Shown: positions 1-8,710, counted from the first letter of the stretch. The stretch is 64,000 nt of DNA from Streptomyces violaceorubidus (GCF_000717995.1 NZ_JODM01000005.1:62001-126000), one strand, 5' to 3'. The notes: generated from the letters alone by a model not told the origin. Numbers and translations are program-made.

Positions 1-313
1 GGGCGAACTCGCAGATCCGCGTGGCCAGTCGCTCCAGCTCGACCACCCCGGCGAAGTAATCCGCATACCGGGGGTCATCAATCAGCTTCCTGCACAGGCG
101 CTCGAAAATACCGTCGGTTTGTAGCGCCTCGTCGATCCGCTGAGCCACGTCCAACTGTGGTTTCCGAATTGCCTGTTCGAACTGACCAATGTAGCCACCG
201 GAGACGAATACCCGTGCCCCCAGCTCCACTTGTGTGATTCCGGCGTCCTCCCGTCGACGTTTGAGTTCTGTTCCGAAGAACTCCCACGCGGCCTGCCGTG
301 AACCATTGGCCAT
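1..313 (-). CDS. XRE-family HTH regulator, C-terminus cut by window edge
   Basis: About 104 N-terminal residues are visible, starting at the ATG at 313-311. The segment KRRREDAGITQVELGARV followed by GGYIGQFEQAIRKP is a lambda-repressor-like helix-turn-helix in which the second helix ends in a typical YIxxxExxxRxP pattern. The following LDVAQRIDEALQTDGIFERL is the end of the HTH domain. In Streptomyces such N-termini normally continue into a DUF5753 ligand-binding domain, and the last visible residues (YFAGVVELERLATRI) fit the start of one. The gene is divergent from the small genes at 428-852. Its target is unknown. Confidence 0.85.
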   Translation of the reverse strand, partial: MANGSRQAAWEFFGTELKRRREDAGITQVELGARVFVSGGYIGQFEQAIRKPQLDVAQRIDEALQTDGIFERLCRKLIDDPRYADYFAGVVELERLATRICEFA

Positions 314-427
314 AACCAACCCCCATGCGCTGACCCGCACTTGTAGTGCATCTACTCCTGTCGAGTGTAGGCACATCGCGGCATTCTGGGGACACGAAGA
401 GTGAAACCGTAAAGGGAAGGGGAAACG

Positions 428-634
428 GTGGAGGTACGGCACTCGGCGGTCTGCGTCGAAGGAGCGGAGGACACGGTGAAAGAATTGCGCGCGGCGCTCG
501 CGGAGGCGGGAATTACCCTGCCCTCGCTCGGGCTCGACCCGGTGAGTCTCGCGCGGGAGGCGCCCTGTCCGCTCGTCGAATTGGGCCGGTGTTCCGTGGA
601 GACCGCGCGGCGCCTCGCGGCGGTGCTGCGATGA
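428..634 (+). CDS. small hypothetical protein, 68 aa
   Basis: Starts at GTG with a purine-rich ribosome-binding sequence (GGGAAGGGG) a few bases upstream. The product is a mixed-charge, mostly helical 68-residue protein containing two Cys (CVEGAEDTVKELRAAL near the start and GRCSVETARRLAAVL at the end). It has no signal peptide or membrane segment. Its stop overlaps the next start in an ATGA, so the two are translationally coupled. A small protein next to and divergent from an XRE regulator is a common Streptomyces arrangement (compare DUF397 partners), but this sequence lacks the DUF397 WRKSS signature and I do not assign it there. Function unknown. Confidence 0.6.
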   Translation: MEVRHSAVCVEGAEDTVKELRAALAEAGITLPSLGLDPVSLAREAPCPLVELGRCSVETARRLAAVLR

Positions 635-852
635 CGACGACGCCGCCCGTGGGGGTCTACGCCGTGGACACCCGCAGTGGCCGGGTCGGGATCGTCATGG
701 GGCACGAGGGGCCGTACGTGCAGATGCGGCCGTACGGCGGAGGGCGGGAGTGGGACGCCGAGCCGGGTGACGTACGCCACGCCACCGCGTCGGAGCGGCT
801 CAGCGCGGCGACGGCCTACACCAACGCCCGAAGCCGTGGCGAGGTGCCTTGA
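631..852 (+). CDS. small hypothetical protein, 73 aa
   Basis: A 73-residue protein whose ATG overlaps the previous stop (ATGA). Residues 8-45 form a compact beta-rich pattern (VGVYAVDTRSGRVGIVMG, then YVQMRPYGGGREWD), and the C-terminus is a short helix (TASERLSAATAYTNAR). It is soluble, with no export signal. Similar short proteins often accompany XRE regulators in Streptomyces genomes, so a regulatory-pair role together with the upstream 68-residue product is an inference. It ends 23 nt before recO. No enzyme motif is visible. Confidence 0.65.
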   Translation: MTTTPPVGVYAVDTRSGRVGIVMGHEGPYVQMRPYGGGREWDAEPGDVRHATASERLSAATAYTNARSRGEVP

Positions 853-875
853 AGGCATGCGCGAGAATGGGCGGC

Positions 876-1622
876 ATGAGTCTGTTCCGCGACGACGGCA
901 TCGTGCTGCGCACCCAGAAGCTGGGTGAGGCGGACCGGATCATCACGTTGCTCACGCGCGGTCACGGGCGTGTACGCGCCGTGGCCCGCGGGGTGCGGCG
1001 CACGAAGTCGAAGTTCGGCGCCCGGCTGGAGCCGTTCTCCCACGTGGACGTGCAGTTCTTCTCGAAGAACAGCGAGCTGGTCGGGCGCGGGCTGCCGCTG
1101 TGCACGCAGAGCGAGACGATCGCGCCCTACGGTGGCGGGATCGTCACCGACTACGCGCGGTACACCGCGGGGACCGCCATGCTGGAGACGGCCGAGCGCT
1201 TCACCGACCACGAGGGCGAGCCCGCGGTGCAGCAGTACCTGCTGCTGGTCGGCGCGCTCAGGACCCTCGCCCGGGGCGAGCACGCGCCGAACCTGGTGCT
1301 CGACGCGTTCCTGCTGCGCTCCCTCGCCGTGAACGGGTACGCCCCGACCTTCGGGGACTGCGCGAAGTGCGGCCTGCCCGGTCCGAACCGGTTCTTCTCG
1401 GTGGGCTCCGGCGGCTCCGTCTGCGTCGACTGCCGGGTGCCCGGCAGCGTCGTACCCTCGCCGCAGGCCCTGGAACTGCTCGGGGCGCTGCTTGCGGGAG
1501 ACTGGGGCACGGCGGACGCGGCCGAGCCGCGGTACGTGCGGGAGGGGAGCGGACTGGTCTCCGCCTATCTGCACTGGCACCTTGAGCGGGGACTGCGCTC
1601 CCTGCGGTACGTCGAGAAGTAG
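876..1622 (+). CDS. recO: DNA repair protein RecO
   Basis: RecO works with RecF and RecR to load RecA onto SSB-coated single-stranded DNA and to anneal strands. The N-terminal OB-fold is clear from MSLFRDDGIVLRTQKLGEAD and the following IITLLTRGHGRVRAVARGVR. The C-terminal half has the Cys-rich zinc module (FGDCAKCGLPG, then VCVDCR), and the length of 248 residues is normal. I chose the ATG at 876 because the family begins MSLFRDDG. The TTG at 849 would add nine unconserved residues. No Shine-Dalgarno is visible; instead GAGAAT lies seven bases before the ATG, which suggests a leaderless message. uppS follows after 12 bp, so the two probably form an operon. Confidence 0.95.
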   Translation: MSLFRDDGIVLRTQKLGEADRIITLLTRGHGRVRAVARGVRRTKSKFGARLEPFSHVDVQFFSKNSELVGRGLPLCTQSETIAPYGGGIVTDYARYTAGTAMLETAERFTDHEGEPAVQQYLLLVGALRTLARGEHAPNLVLDAFLLRSLAVNGYAPTFGDCAKCGLPGPNRFFSVGSGGSVCVDCRVPGSVVPSPQALELLGALLAGDWGTADAAEPRYVREGSGLVSAYLHWHLERGLRSLRYVEK

Positions 1623-1634
1623 GAGAGAACTGAG

Positions 1635-2468
1635 ATGGCCGTACGCGGGATCCTGGGGCGGCAGAGCCGGGAGTACAGGACGCCGGAGCCGCACCCGTCC
1701 GGAGCGCGGCCCCCCAAGCTCGGCGAGCTGGTCCCGGAGCACGTGGCGATCGTCATGGACGGCAACGGCCGCTGGGCCAAGGAGCGCGGGCTGCCGCGCA
1801 CCGAGGGGCACAAGGTCGGTGCCGAGCAGGTCATGGACGTGTTGCAGGGCGGGATCGAGATGGGCGTGGCGAACATCTCGCTGTACGCCTTCTCCACCGA
1901 GAACTGGAAGCGCTCGCCGGACGAGGTGCGCTTCCTGATGAACTTCAACCGCGACTTCATCCGCAAGTCCCGCGACACCCTCGACGAGCTGGGGGTGCGG
2001 GTGCGCTGGGCGGGGCGGATGCCCAGACTGTGGAAGTCGGTGGCCAAGGAGCTCCAGGTCGCACAGGAGCAGACCAAGGACAACGACCGGCTCACGCTGT
2101 ACTTCTGCATGAACTACGGCGGGCGGGCCGAGATCGCCGACGCGGCGCAGGCGCTCGCCGAGGACGTGCGGGCCGGGAAGCTCGACCCGTCGAAGGTGAA
2201 CGAGAAGACGCTCGCGAAGTACCTGTACTACCCGGACATGCCGGACGTGGACCTGTTCCTGCGGCCGAGCGGGGAGCAGCGGACGTCGAACTACCTGATC
2301 TGGCAGAGCGCGTACGCCGAGATGGTCTTCCAGGACGTGCTGTGGCCCGACTTCGACCGGCGCGACCTGTGGCGGGCGTGCCTGGAGTTCGCCTCCCGCG
2401 ACCGCCGCTTCGGCGGCGCCATCCCCAACGAGGAGCTCCTGGCCATGGAGGGCCGCAGTATCCAGTAA
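1635..2468 (+). CDS. uppS: isoprenyl transferase (di-trans,poly-cis undecaprenyl diphosphate synthase family)
   Basis: A cis-prenyltransferase that condenses isopentenyl diphosphate units onto an allylic primer to make the lipid carrier for peptidoglycan and other wall polymers. Signature [20 protein letters not shown] holds the catalytic Asp and the diphosphate-binding Gly-Arg. [12 protein letters not shown] and the C-terminal [20 protein letters not shown] are also family signatures. The 277-residue length includes a roughly 30-residue N-terminal extension before the catalytic core. AGGAG lies 8-12 bases before the ATG. It is downstream of and close to recO. Streptomyces usually have more than one paralogue, so the exact chain length made is not readable from sequence. 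Confidence 0.95.
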   Translation: MAVRGILGRQSREYRTPEPHPSGARPPKLGELVPEHVAIVMDGNGRWAKERGLPRTEGHKVGAEQVMDVLQGGIEMGVANISLYAFSTENWKRSPDEVRFLMNFNRDFIRKSRDTLDELGVRVRWAGRMPRLWKSVAKELQVAQEQTKDNDRLTLYFCMNYGGRAEIADAAQALAEDVRAGKLDPSKVNEKTLAKYLYYPDMPDVDLFLRPSGEQRTSNYLIWQSAYAEMVFQDVLWPDFDRRDLWRACLEFASRDRRFGGAIPNEELLAMEGRSIQ

Positions 2469-2502
2469 GCCCCGGGCGGCGACATCAGCCCGTCCGGGAG
2501 CA

Positions 2503-2516
2503 TCCCCTCCGGGGGA
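2503..2516. terminator. weak hairpin between convergent uppS and zur
   Basis: TCCCC and GGGGA form a five-pair stem with a four-base loop in the 112-bp gap between the convergent uppS and zur genes. There is no T-tract, so termination is only suggested. Confidence 0.3.
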
Positions 2517-2580
2517 GTTCGAGGGCGAGGCCGTTCAGGCCGGTACAGGGGCCCGGGGCGCCGTCCCGGCCCCATCCCGC

Positions 2581-3000
2581 TCAGCCGCTGCAGGCCTCCG
2601 CGCAGTCGGCGCAGGTGCCGAAGATCTCCACCGTGTGCGCCACGTTGACGTAGCCGTGCTCCGCGGCGATGGCCTCGGCCCACTTCTCGACCGCGGGGCC
2701 CTCCACCTCGACCGCCTTGCCGCAGGCGCGGCAGACCAGGTGGTGGTGGTGGTCGCCGGTGGAGCAGCGCCGGTAGACGGACTCGCCCTCGGCGGTGCGC
2801 AGGACGTCGACCTCGCCGGCGTCGGCGAGGGACTGAAGGGTGCGGTAGACCGTGGTGAGCCCGACCGCGTCGCCCTTGTGCTTGAGCATGTCGTGAAGTT
2901 CCTGCGCGCTGCGGAACTCCTCGACCTCCTGAAGGGCGGCCGACACGGCAGCCCGCTGCCGGGTGGCGCGGCCCTTCACGGGCGGTCCAGCGGTGGTCAC
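2581..3000 (-). CDS. zur: zinc uptake regulator Zur (Fur family)
   Basis: A 139-residue Fur-family repressor that binds DNA when loaded with zinc. The N-terminal winged helix contains GLTTVYRTLQSLADAGEVD, the Fur recognition-helix signature. The His-rich stretch GDHHHHLVCRACGKAVEVEG supplies metal ligands, and the C-terminal CADCAEAC completes the structural zinc site made by two Cys pairs. Zur rather than Fur or Nur is inferred from its place as last gene of the znuACB operon. The GTG start has AGGAGG just upstream. It is 61 bp from znuB, so zinc repression at the znuA promoter may also limit zur itself. Confidence 0.93.
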   Translation of the reverse strand: MTTAGPPVKGRATRQRAAVSAALQEVEEFRSAQELHDMLKHKGDAVGLTTVYRTLQSLADAGEVDVLRTAEGESVYRRCSTGDHHHHLVCRACGKAVEVEGPAVEKWAEAIAAEHGYVNVAHTVEIFGTCADCAEACSG

Positions 3001-3061
3001 TGGTTCCTCCTCACGTCTTCGCGGCTTGCCGGGCCATTGTGCCAGCCCGGTTCGCCCGCGG

Positions 3062-3964
3062 TCAGACGCCGACCTCGTCGGCGACCCCCCTGGTGGCCGG
3101 AATCTTGCACTCCGCCGGATCCGCGGTGGACTGCGCGGCGGCGAGCGCCCGCGCGCGTCGCCGGGCCAGCGGGGCGGCCAGCACGCTCAGCAGGATGAAC
3201 GCGCCGATGGTGAGCAGCACGATCGTCGCGCCGGGCGGCACGTCCTGGTAGTACGAGGTGACCGTGCCGCCGATGGTCACGCTCACGCCGAGCGCGACGG
3301 AGATCGCGAAGGTGGCGGCGAAGCTGCGGGTGAGCTGCTGCGCGGCGGCCACCGGGACCACCATCAGCGCCGACACCAGCAGCAGCCCGACCACGCGCAT
3401 CGCGACCGTCACCGTGACCGCCGCCGTGACGGCCGTCAGCAGGTTCAGCGCGCGCACCGGCAGCCCGGTGACCCGGGCGAACTCCTCGTCCTGGCTGACG
3501 GCGAACAGCTGGCGGCGCAGGCCGACGGTGACGAGGACGACGAAGGCGGCCAGCAGGCAGATCGCGGTCACGTCGGACTCGGAGACGGTCGACAGGGAGC
3601 CGAAGAGGTACGAGGTGAGGTTGGCGTTGGAGCCGCCCGGCGAGAGGTTGATGAACATCACGCCGCCCGCCATGCCGCCGTAGAAGAGCATGGCGAGGGC
3701 GATGTCGCCCCGGGTCCTGCCGTACCAGCGGATCAGCTCCATGAGGACCGCGCCGAGGACGGAGACCACGGTCGCCATCCACACCGGGGACCAGGAGAGC
3801 AGGAAGCCGAGGCCGACGCCGGTCATCGCCACGTGGCCGATGCCGTCGCCCATGAGGGCCTGGCGGCGCTGGACCAGGTAGATGCCGATGGCGGGGGCGG
3901 TGATGCCGACCAGGACGGCGGCGAGCAGGGCCCGCTGCATGAAGGCGTAGTTCAGGATTTCCAT
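3062..3964 (-). CDS. znuB: zinc ABC transporter permease ZnuB
   Basis: A 300-residue ABC-3 family inner-membrane permease with about eight to nine hydrophobic helices. Typical features are the N-terminal FMQRALLAAVLVGITAPAIG, the cytoplasmic-loop motif RRQALMGDGIGHVAMTGVG that contacts the ATPase, and GLLLVSALMVVPVAAAQ. It would carry zinc delivered by ZnuA across the membrane using ZnuC. The ATG lies 13 bp after znuC, so the two are co-transcribed. The last 30 residues form a charged cytoplasmic tail. Manganese permeases share this fold; the Zur box and His-rich binding protein in the same operon favour zinc. Confidence 0.93.
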   Translation of the reverse strand: MEILNYAFMQRALLAAVLVGITAPAIGIYLVQRRQALMGDGIGHVAMTGVGLGFLLSWSPVWMATVVSVLGAVLMELIRWYGRTRGDIALAMLFYGGMAGGVMFINLSPGGSNANLTSYLFGSLSTVSESDVTAICLLAAFVVLVTVGLRRQLFAVSQDEEFARVTGLPVRALNLLTAVTAAVTVTVAMRVVGLLLVSALMVVPVAAAQQLTRSFAATFAISVALGVSVTIGGTVTSYYQDVPPGATIVLLTIGAFILLSVLAAPLARRRARALAAAQSTADPAECKIPATRGVADEVGV

Positions 3965-3977
3965 GGTCGTCGCCTTC

Positions 3978-4748
3978 TCAGCTCAGCAGGCCGGTGCGGA
4001 TCGGTTCGGCGCCGGCGGGTGCGTGCGGGTGGACGTGGTCGTGGCCGGGCAGGGCGTGCTGGCCGACCGCCTCGGGCGGCGGGCCGTCGTGCAGGACGCA
4101 GCCTTCGCGGAGCACCACCGCCCGGTCGATCAGGGGCTCCAGCGGGCCCAGCTCGTGCAGGACGAGGAGGACGGTGGCGCCGGCCGCGACCTGCCCCCGC
4201 AGGGTCGCCGCCAGGACCTCCTGGCTGGCCAGGTCGACGCCCGCCATCGGCTCGTCCATGATCAGCAGTTCGGGCTCGGCGGCGAGCGCGCGGGCGATCA
4301 GCACGCGCTGGTGCTGGCCGCCGGAGAGGGCGTTCACCGAGTCCCTGGCGCGGTCCGCCATGCCGACCAGGTCCAGGGCGCGGCGTACGGCCTCGTGGTC
4401 GGCCTTGCGCAGGACGCCGAAGCGGGCGCGGGAGAGCCGGCCCGAGGCGACCACCTCGGTCACCGTGGCGGGGACGCCGCCCGCGGCGGTGGTGCGCTGC
4501 GGGACGTAGCCCACCCGGGCCCAGTCGCGGAAGCGGCGCCTCGGGGTGCCGAACAGCTCGATCTCCCCGGCGGACACCGGCACCTGGCCGATGACCGTGC
4601 GCACGGCCGTGGACTTGCCCGAGCCGTTGGCGCCGAGCAGCGCGACCACCTGGCCGCGCCGCACGGTGAGGTCGATGCCGCGCAGGACGGGGCGCGAGCC
4701 CAGCTCGGCGCGCACGCCGCGCAGGGATATGACGGACTCGTCGCTCAC
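3978..4748 (-). CDS. znuC: zinc ABC transporter ATP-binding protein ZnuC
   Basis: The cytoplasmic ATPase of the zinc importer, 256 residues. Walker A is LLGANGSGKSTAVRTV, the Q-loop is within VGYVPQR, the ABC signature is NALSGGQHQRVLIARAL, and Walker B is LLIMDEPMAGVD. The C-terminus is His-rich (HALPGHDHVHPHAPAG), a frequent feature of zinc proteins that could buffer the metal. The GTG start has GGAGGA upstream. It lies 39 bp downstream of znuA and 13 bp upstream of znuB. Confidence 0.93.
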   Translation of the reverse strand: MSDESVISLRGVRAELGSRPVLRGIDLTVRRGQVVALLGANGSGKSTAVRTVIGQVPVSAGEIELFGTPRRRFRDWARVGYVPQRTTAAGGVPATVTEVVASGRLSRARFGVLRKADHEAVRRALDLVGMADRARDSVNALSGGQHQRVLIARALAAEPELLIMDEPMAGVDLASQEVLAATLRGQVAAGATVLLVLHELGPLEPLIDRAVVLREGCVLHDGPPPEAVGQHALPGHDHVHPHAPAGAEPIRTGLLS

Positions 4749-4787
4749 GATGTCCTCCGTAACGATCGAACTGCCGGGTGGTACTGC

Positions 4788-5777
4788 TTACTTGGCGCCG
4801 AGGGCGGTTTCGAGCGCCTTGAGGTTGGCCTCCATGACCCCGACGTAGTCCTCGCCCCTGGACTTGTCGGTGATGCCCTCCAGCGGATCGAGGACGTCCG
4901 TCTTCAGGCCCGCGTCCTTGGCGAGGGTCTTCGCGGTCTTGTCGGACACCAGTGTCTCGTAGAAGACGGTGGTGACGCCGTCGGCCCTGGCCTCCTCCTG
5001 GAGCTCCTTGATCCGGGCGGGGCTGGGCTCGCTCTCCGGGTCGAGGCCGTTGATGGCCTCCTGGGTGAGTCCGTAGCGCTCGGCGAGGTAGCCGAAGGCG
5101 GCGTGGTTGGTGAAGAAGACCTTGCTGCCGGTCTTCGCCAGGCCGTTCTTGAACGCCGTGTCCAGGCCGCTCAGCTTCTTCGCCAGCGCCTCGGCGTTCT
5201 CGCGGTAGTCGTCGGCGTGGTCCGGGTCGGCCTTCTCGAAGGCCCGGGCGACGCCCTGGGCGATCTCGGCGTACTTCACGGGGTCCAGCCAGACGTGCGG
5301 GTCGAGCGCGTGCCCACCGCCCTCGGAGTGCTCCTCCTCGGCGTGCTCGTCGGCGTGCTCCTCGCCGCCGTGGTCGTGCTCCACGTCCCCGTGGTCCTCG
5401 AGCTTCGTCAGCGTGGCGGCGTCGATCTTGGTCTTCACGCCGGACTGGTCGACGGCCTTGTCCACGGCGGGCTGGAGGGACTTGAGGTAGAGCACCGCGT
5501 CGGCCTCGCCCATCCCGGCCGTCTGCCGGGCGCTCAGCTCCAGGTCGTGCGGCTCCTGGCCGGGCTCGGTGAGCGTGGTGACGTTCACGTGGTCCCCGCC
5601 GATCTGCTCGGCCAGGTACTCCATGGGGTAGAACGACGCGACGACGTCGAACTTGTCCGTATTGCCCGCGGTGCCCGCCGCCGAGCTGTCGCTGGAGCAG
5701 GCGGAGAGGGTCCCCAGGCCGAGCGCGGTGGCCGCGGTGACTGCTATGCCGGATATGCGGCGTCGTCGTGCGTTCAT
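4788..5777 (-). CDS. znuA: zinc-binding lipoprotein ZnuA
   Basis: Extracellular substrate-binding protein (cluster A-I, ZnuA/AdcA type) for zinc import. The twin-basic signal peptide MNARRRRISGIAVTAATALG ends in a lipobox, LSAC, giving a lipid-anchored protein. A long His/Asp/Glu-rich loop (HDHGGEEHADEHAEEEH) between residues about 130 and 155 is typical of zinc rather than manganese binders. The start is the ATG at 5777-5775. Longer in-frame starts at 5795 or 5786 would sit inside the promoter. A -10-like GAAAAT seven bases before this ATG implies leaderless translation. First gene of znuA-znuC-znuB-zur. Confidence 0.93.
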   Translation of the reverse strand: MNARRRRISGIAVTAATALGLGTLSACSSDSSAAGTAGNTDKFDVVASFYPMEYLAEQIGGDHVNVTTLTEPGQEPHDLELSARQTAGMGEADAVLYLKSLQPAVDKAVDQSGVKTKIDAATLTKLEDHGDVEHDHGGEEHADEHAEEEHSEGGGHALDPHVWLDPVKYAEIAQGVARAFEKADPDHADDYRENAEALAKKLSGLDTAFKNGLAKTGSKVFFTNHAAFGYLAERYGLTQEAINGLDPESEPSPARIKELQEEARADGVTTVFYETLVSDKTAKTLAKDAGLKTDVLDPLEGITDKSRGEDYVGVMEANLKALETALGAK

Positions 5778-5814
5778 GACACTCATTTTCAACAAATATG
5801 GAAACCGTTGTCAA
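5777..5814 (-). promoter_or_regulatory. znuA promoter with overlapping Zur box
   Basis: Read on the minus strand, TGAAAATGAGTGTCA (5791-5777) matches 13 of 15 positions of the Streptomyces Zur-box consensus TGAAAATGATTTTCA. A -35 TTGACA lies at 5814-5809, then 18 bp, then the -10 GAAAAT at 5790-5785, then 7 bp to the ATG. The repressor site therefore covers the -10 and the start codon. A second small inverted repeat, GTTGACAAC, covers the -35. Confidence 0.8.
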
Positions 5815-5995
5815 CAAGCGGGTGATTCCGCAGATGGGAGGCCCCGATTTGGCCGTGGGGCGGCCCACGCCGGTAACCTGAAGCATTCTCTGGAAGCACC
5901 TCGCTTCGCCCGTCCGTCCCCCGACCACCACCCCCCTCATCGAGGCGCTTCGCGCCGCACCAGTCAGTCACCGTCGTCGTAATGAAGAGAGCACC

Positions 5996-7378
5996 GTGGC
6001 CGCCGACAAGATCGACACCATCGTCAGCCTGAGCAAGCGCCGTGGCTTCGTATTCCCCTGCAGTGAGATCTACGGCGGTCAGCGCGCCGCCTGGGACTAC
6101 GGGCCGCTGGGTGTCGAGCTCAAGGAGAACCTCAAGCGCCAGTGGTGGCGCTACATGGTCACCTCGCGCGAGGACGTCGTCGGTCTCGACTCCTCCGTGA
6201 TCCTGGCTCCCGAGGTCTGGGTGGCGTCCGGTCACGTCGCCACCTTCACCGACCCGCTGACCGAGTGCACCTCCTGCCACAAGCGGTTCCGCGCGGACCA
6301 CCTGGAGGAGGCGTACGAGGAGAAGAAGGGGCACGCCCCGGAGAACGGCCTCGCCGACCTCAACTGCCCCAACTGCGGCAACAAGGGCACCTTCACCGAG
6401 CCCAAGCAGTTCTCCGGTCTGCTCTCCACCCACCTCGGCCCGACCCAGGACAGCGGCTCCGTCGCCTACCTGCGGCCCGAGACCGCCCAGGGCATCTTCA
6501 CCAACTTCGCCCAGGTGCAGACCACTTCGCGCCGCAAGCCGCCGTTCGGTATCGCCCAGATGGGCAAGTCCTTCCGCAACGAGATCACGCCCGGCAACTT
6601 CATCTTCCGCACCCGCGAGTTCGAGCAGATGGAGATGGAGTTCTTCGTCAAGCCGGGCGAGGACGAGAAGTGGCAGGAGTACTGGATGGAGCAGCGCTGG
6701 AACTGGTACACCGGCCTCGGTCTCCGCGAGGAGAACATGCGCTGGTACGAGCACCCGGCCGAGAAGCTCTCCCACTACTCCAAGCGCACCGCCGACATCG
6801 AGTACCGCTTCTCCTTCGGCGGCAGCGAGTGGGGCGAGCTGGAGGGTGTCGCCAACCGGACCGACTACGACCTCTCCTCGCACGCCAAGGCCTCCGGCCA
6901 GGACCTCTCCTACTACGACCAGGAGGCCCAGGAGCGCTGGACGCCGTACGTCATCGAGCCGGCGGCCGGTGTCGGTCGGGCGATGCTCGCCTTCCTGCTC
7001 GACGCGTACATCGAGGACGAGGCGCCGAACGCCAAGGGCAAGCTGGAGAAGCGCACGGTGCTGCGCCTCGACCCGCGGCTGTCGCCGGTGAAGGTCGCCG
7101 TGCTGCCGCTGTCCCGCAACCCGGAGCTGTCGCCGAAGGCGAAGGGGCTCGCGCAGGCGCTGCGGCAGAACTGGAACATCGAGTTCGACGACGCGGGCGC
7201 GATCGGGCGGCGGTACCGGCGTCAGGACGAGATCGGCACGCCGTTCTGTGTGACCGTGGACTTCGACACGCTGGACGACAACGCGGTGACCGTGCGGGAG
7301 CGGGACACGATGAAGCAGGAGCGCGTGTCGCTGGACCAGATCGAGGGGTACCTCGCGTCTCGGCTGGTTGGCTGCTGA
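5996..7378 (+). CDS. glyS: glycyl-tRNA synthetase (alpha2 type)
   Basis: Class II aminoacyl-tRNA synthetase that charges tRNA-Gly with glycine. The 460-residue length and single-chain layout are of the dimeric eukaryal/actinobacterial type. The N-terminus reads ALSKRRG-like ([18 protein letters not shown]). Motif 2 is [20 protein letters not shown], the active-site EFEQ/EMEFF region follows, and motif 3 includes [15 protein letters not shown] Cys-rich insert (CTSCHKRF, then CPNCGNKG) can bind zinc. The C-terminal 100 residues are the anticodon-binding domain. GTG start with GAAGAGAG upstream. Divergent from znuA, sharing a 218-bp region. Confidence 0.96.
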
Positions 7379-7399
7379 ACGTCCGTTCCGGTTGCTGTA

Positions 7400-7470
7400 C
7401 CAGGGGGCTCCGCCCCCTGGACCCCGGCCTGTGCCCACCCCCACCCGACTCGGTCGGGAGGGGGGTGGGC
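7400..7470. terminator. tandem hairpins between convergent glyS and chitinase
   Basis: Hairpin 1 is CCAGGGGGC-TCC-GCCCCCTGG (7400-7420), a perfect nine-pair stem of a kind common in Streptomyces intergenic DNA. Hairpin 2 pairs GCCCACCCCC (7433-7442) with GGGGGTGGGC (7461-7470), with an inner CCCGA/TCGGG stem, followed by GTTTCGGGTTT. Together they probably stop transcription from both sides. Confidence 0.6.
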
Positions 7471-7537
7471 GTTTCGGGTTTCGGGGGCCCGGGGCCCCGG
7501 GGGCTCGGTTCGGGCTTCCCGGCTCGCCCCTCCCGGC

Positions 7538-8611
7538 TCAGCGGCCCTGCAGGGACTTCACGTTGTCGCCGAAGGTCCAGTTCTTCGAGCCGTCCCAGTT
7601 GAGGGACCAGGTCATCAGGCCCTTGAGGGCGCCGTTGTAGTGGTTCCAGGCCTGGGAGACCAGGGACGGGGACATGTGGCCGCCGCCCGCGCCGGGCTGG
7701 GCGGGCAGGCCCGGGACCTGCTTGTCGTAGGGCACCTTGATCGTCGTGCCCTGGACGACCAGGCCCTTGTTCAGGCAGTCGGTCTGGGCGGTGAAGCCCT
7801 GCACGGTGCCGGCCGCGTAGGAGTCGCCGGAACAGCCGTACATGCTGCCGTTGTAGTACTGCATGTTCAGCCACCACAGGCGGCCGTTGTCCGCGTACTT
7901 CTTGACGATCGGCAGGTACGCGCCCCAGATCGAGCCGTAGACGATGCTGCCGCCGGTGACGTACGCCGTCTCCGGAGCCATCGTGAGGCCGAAGTTCGAG
8001 GGCATGCGGGCCAGGACGCCGTCGATGATCCGGACCAGGTTGGACTGGGACGTGGAGAGCTGGTTGACGTTGCCGCTGCCGGTCAGGCCGGTCTCGATGT
8101 CGATGTCGATGCCGTCGAAGTTGTACTTCTTCAGGATCGGCACGATCGTGTCGACGAAACGGTCCGCGACCGCCGTCGAGTTGAGGTCGATGCCGGCCGC
8201 CGCGCCGCCGATGGAGAGCAGCAGCGTCTGCCCGGACGCCTTGGCCGCGCACATCTCGGCGGGCGTCGCCACCTTCACGCCCGCGTCCATGCCGTCCTCC
8301 CACAGGGCCGTCCCGTCGGAGCGGATGACCGGGAAGGCCGCGTTCAGGACGTTGTAGCCGTGGGCGGCGATCTGGGGGTTGGTGACGGGGGTCCAGCCGA
8401 AGGGCGGGTGGACGCCGTTGGCGGCGCCGTCCCAGTTCTCCCAGTAGCCCTGGAGGACCTTGCCCGCGGGCTTGGACTTCACGGCGCAGGTGTCGGCGGC
8501 CGGGGCCGGGGCGGTGCCGGTGGGGGCGGCGGACGCGGTGGCCGCGCCCAGGGGGACCAGAACGGTGCCCGCCAGTGCGGCGGCCAGTAGACGGAACGTG
8601 CGGCGGATCAT
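7538..8611 (-). CDS. secreted GH18 chitinase
   Basis: Hydrolyses chitin outside the cell. A Sec signal peptide (MIRRTFRLLAAALAGTVLVP, ending near ASA-AP around residue 29) precedes a single GH18 catalytic domain of about 310 residues. The catalytic motif DxxDxDxE is present in NFDGIDIDIETG, where the last Glu is the acid/base. LLLSIGGAAAG is the second GH18 block. No separate carbohydrate-binding domain is present, and the 357-residue length suits a small single-domain enzyme. GGGAGG lies nine bases before the ATG. The upstream operator at 8668-8710 is of the type that controls chitinase genes. The S. coelicolor paralogue name is not certain enough to give. Confidence 0.93.
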   Translation of the reverse strand: MIRRTFRLLAAALAGTVLVPLGAATASAAPTGTAPAPAADTCAVKSKPAGKVLQGYWENWDGAANGVHPPFGWTPVTNPQIAAHGYNVLNAAFPVIRSDGTALWEDGMDAGVKVATPAEMCAAKASGQTLLLSIGGAAAGIDLNSTAVADRFVDTIVPILKKYNFDGIDIDIETGLTGSGNVNQLSTSQSNLVRIIDGVLARMPSNFGLTMAPETAYVTGGSIVYGSIWGAYLPIVKKYADNGRLWWLNMQYYNGSMYGCSGDSYAAGTVQGFTAQTDCLNKGLVVQGTTIKVPYDKQVPGLPAQPGAGGGHMSPSLVSQAWNHYNGALKGLMTWSLNWDGSKNWTFGDNVKSLQGR

Positions 8612-8667
8612 GCCGGGCCTCCCGGTGGGGGATCGGTGAGGGAGAGTCGACTTGTGTCGTAGGCATG

Positions 8668-8710
8668 ACAGTGGTTTGGTCCAGACCTTTCGTCAAGAGG
8701 TCTGGACCAA
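8668..8710 (-). promoter_or_regulatory. chitinase promoter with perfect 13-bp inverted repeat
   Basis: TTGGTCCAGACCT (8676-8688) and AGGTCTGGACCAA (8698-8710) are perfect inverted copies separated by 9 bp. On the minus strand the spacer holds a -35 TTGACG (8696-8691), followed by 17 bp and a -10-like CACTGT (8673-8668). TGGTCCAGACCT is the known repeat of Streptomyces chitinase promoters, where DasR and chitin-responsive regulators act. The site overlaps the -35. Confidence 0.8.

Noticed and set aside
2963..5825. Long plus-strand open frames across the znu operon
   Set aside because: Composition is Arg/Gly/Asp repeats without motifs. The minus strand encodes complete ZnuB, ZnuC and ZnuA.
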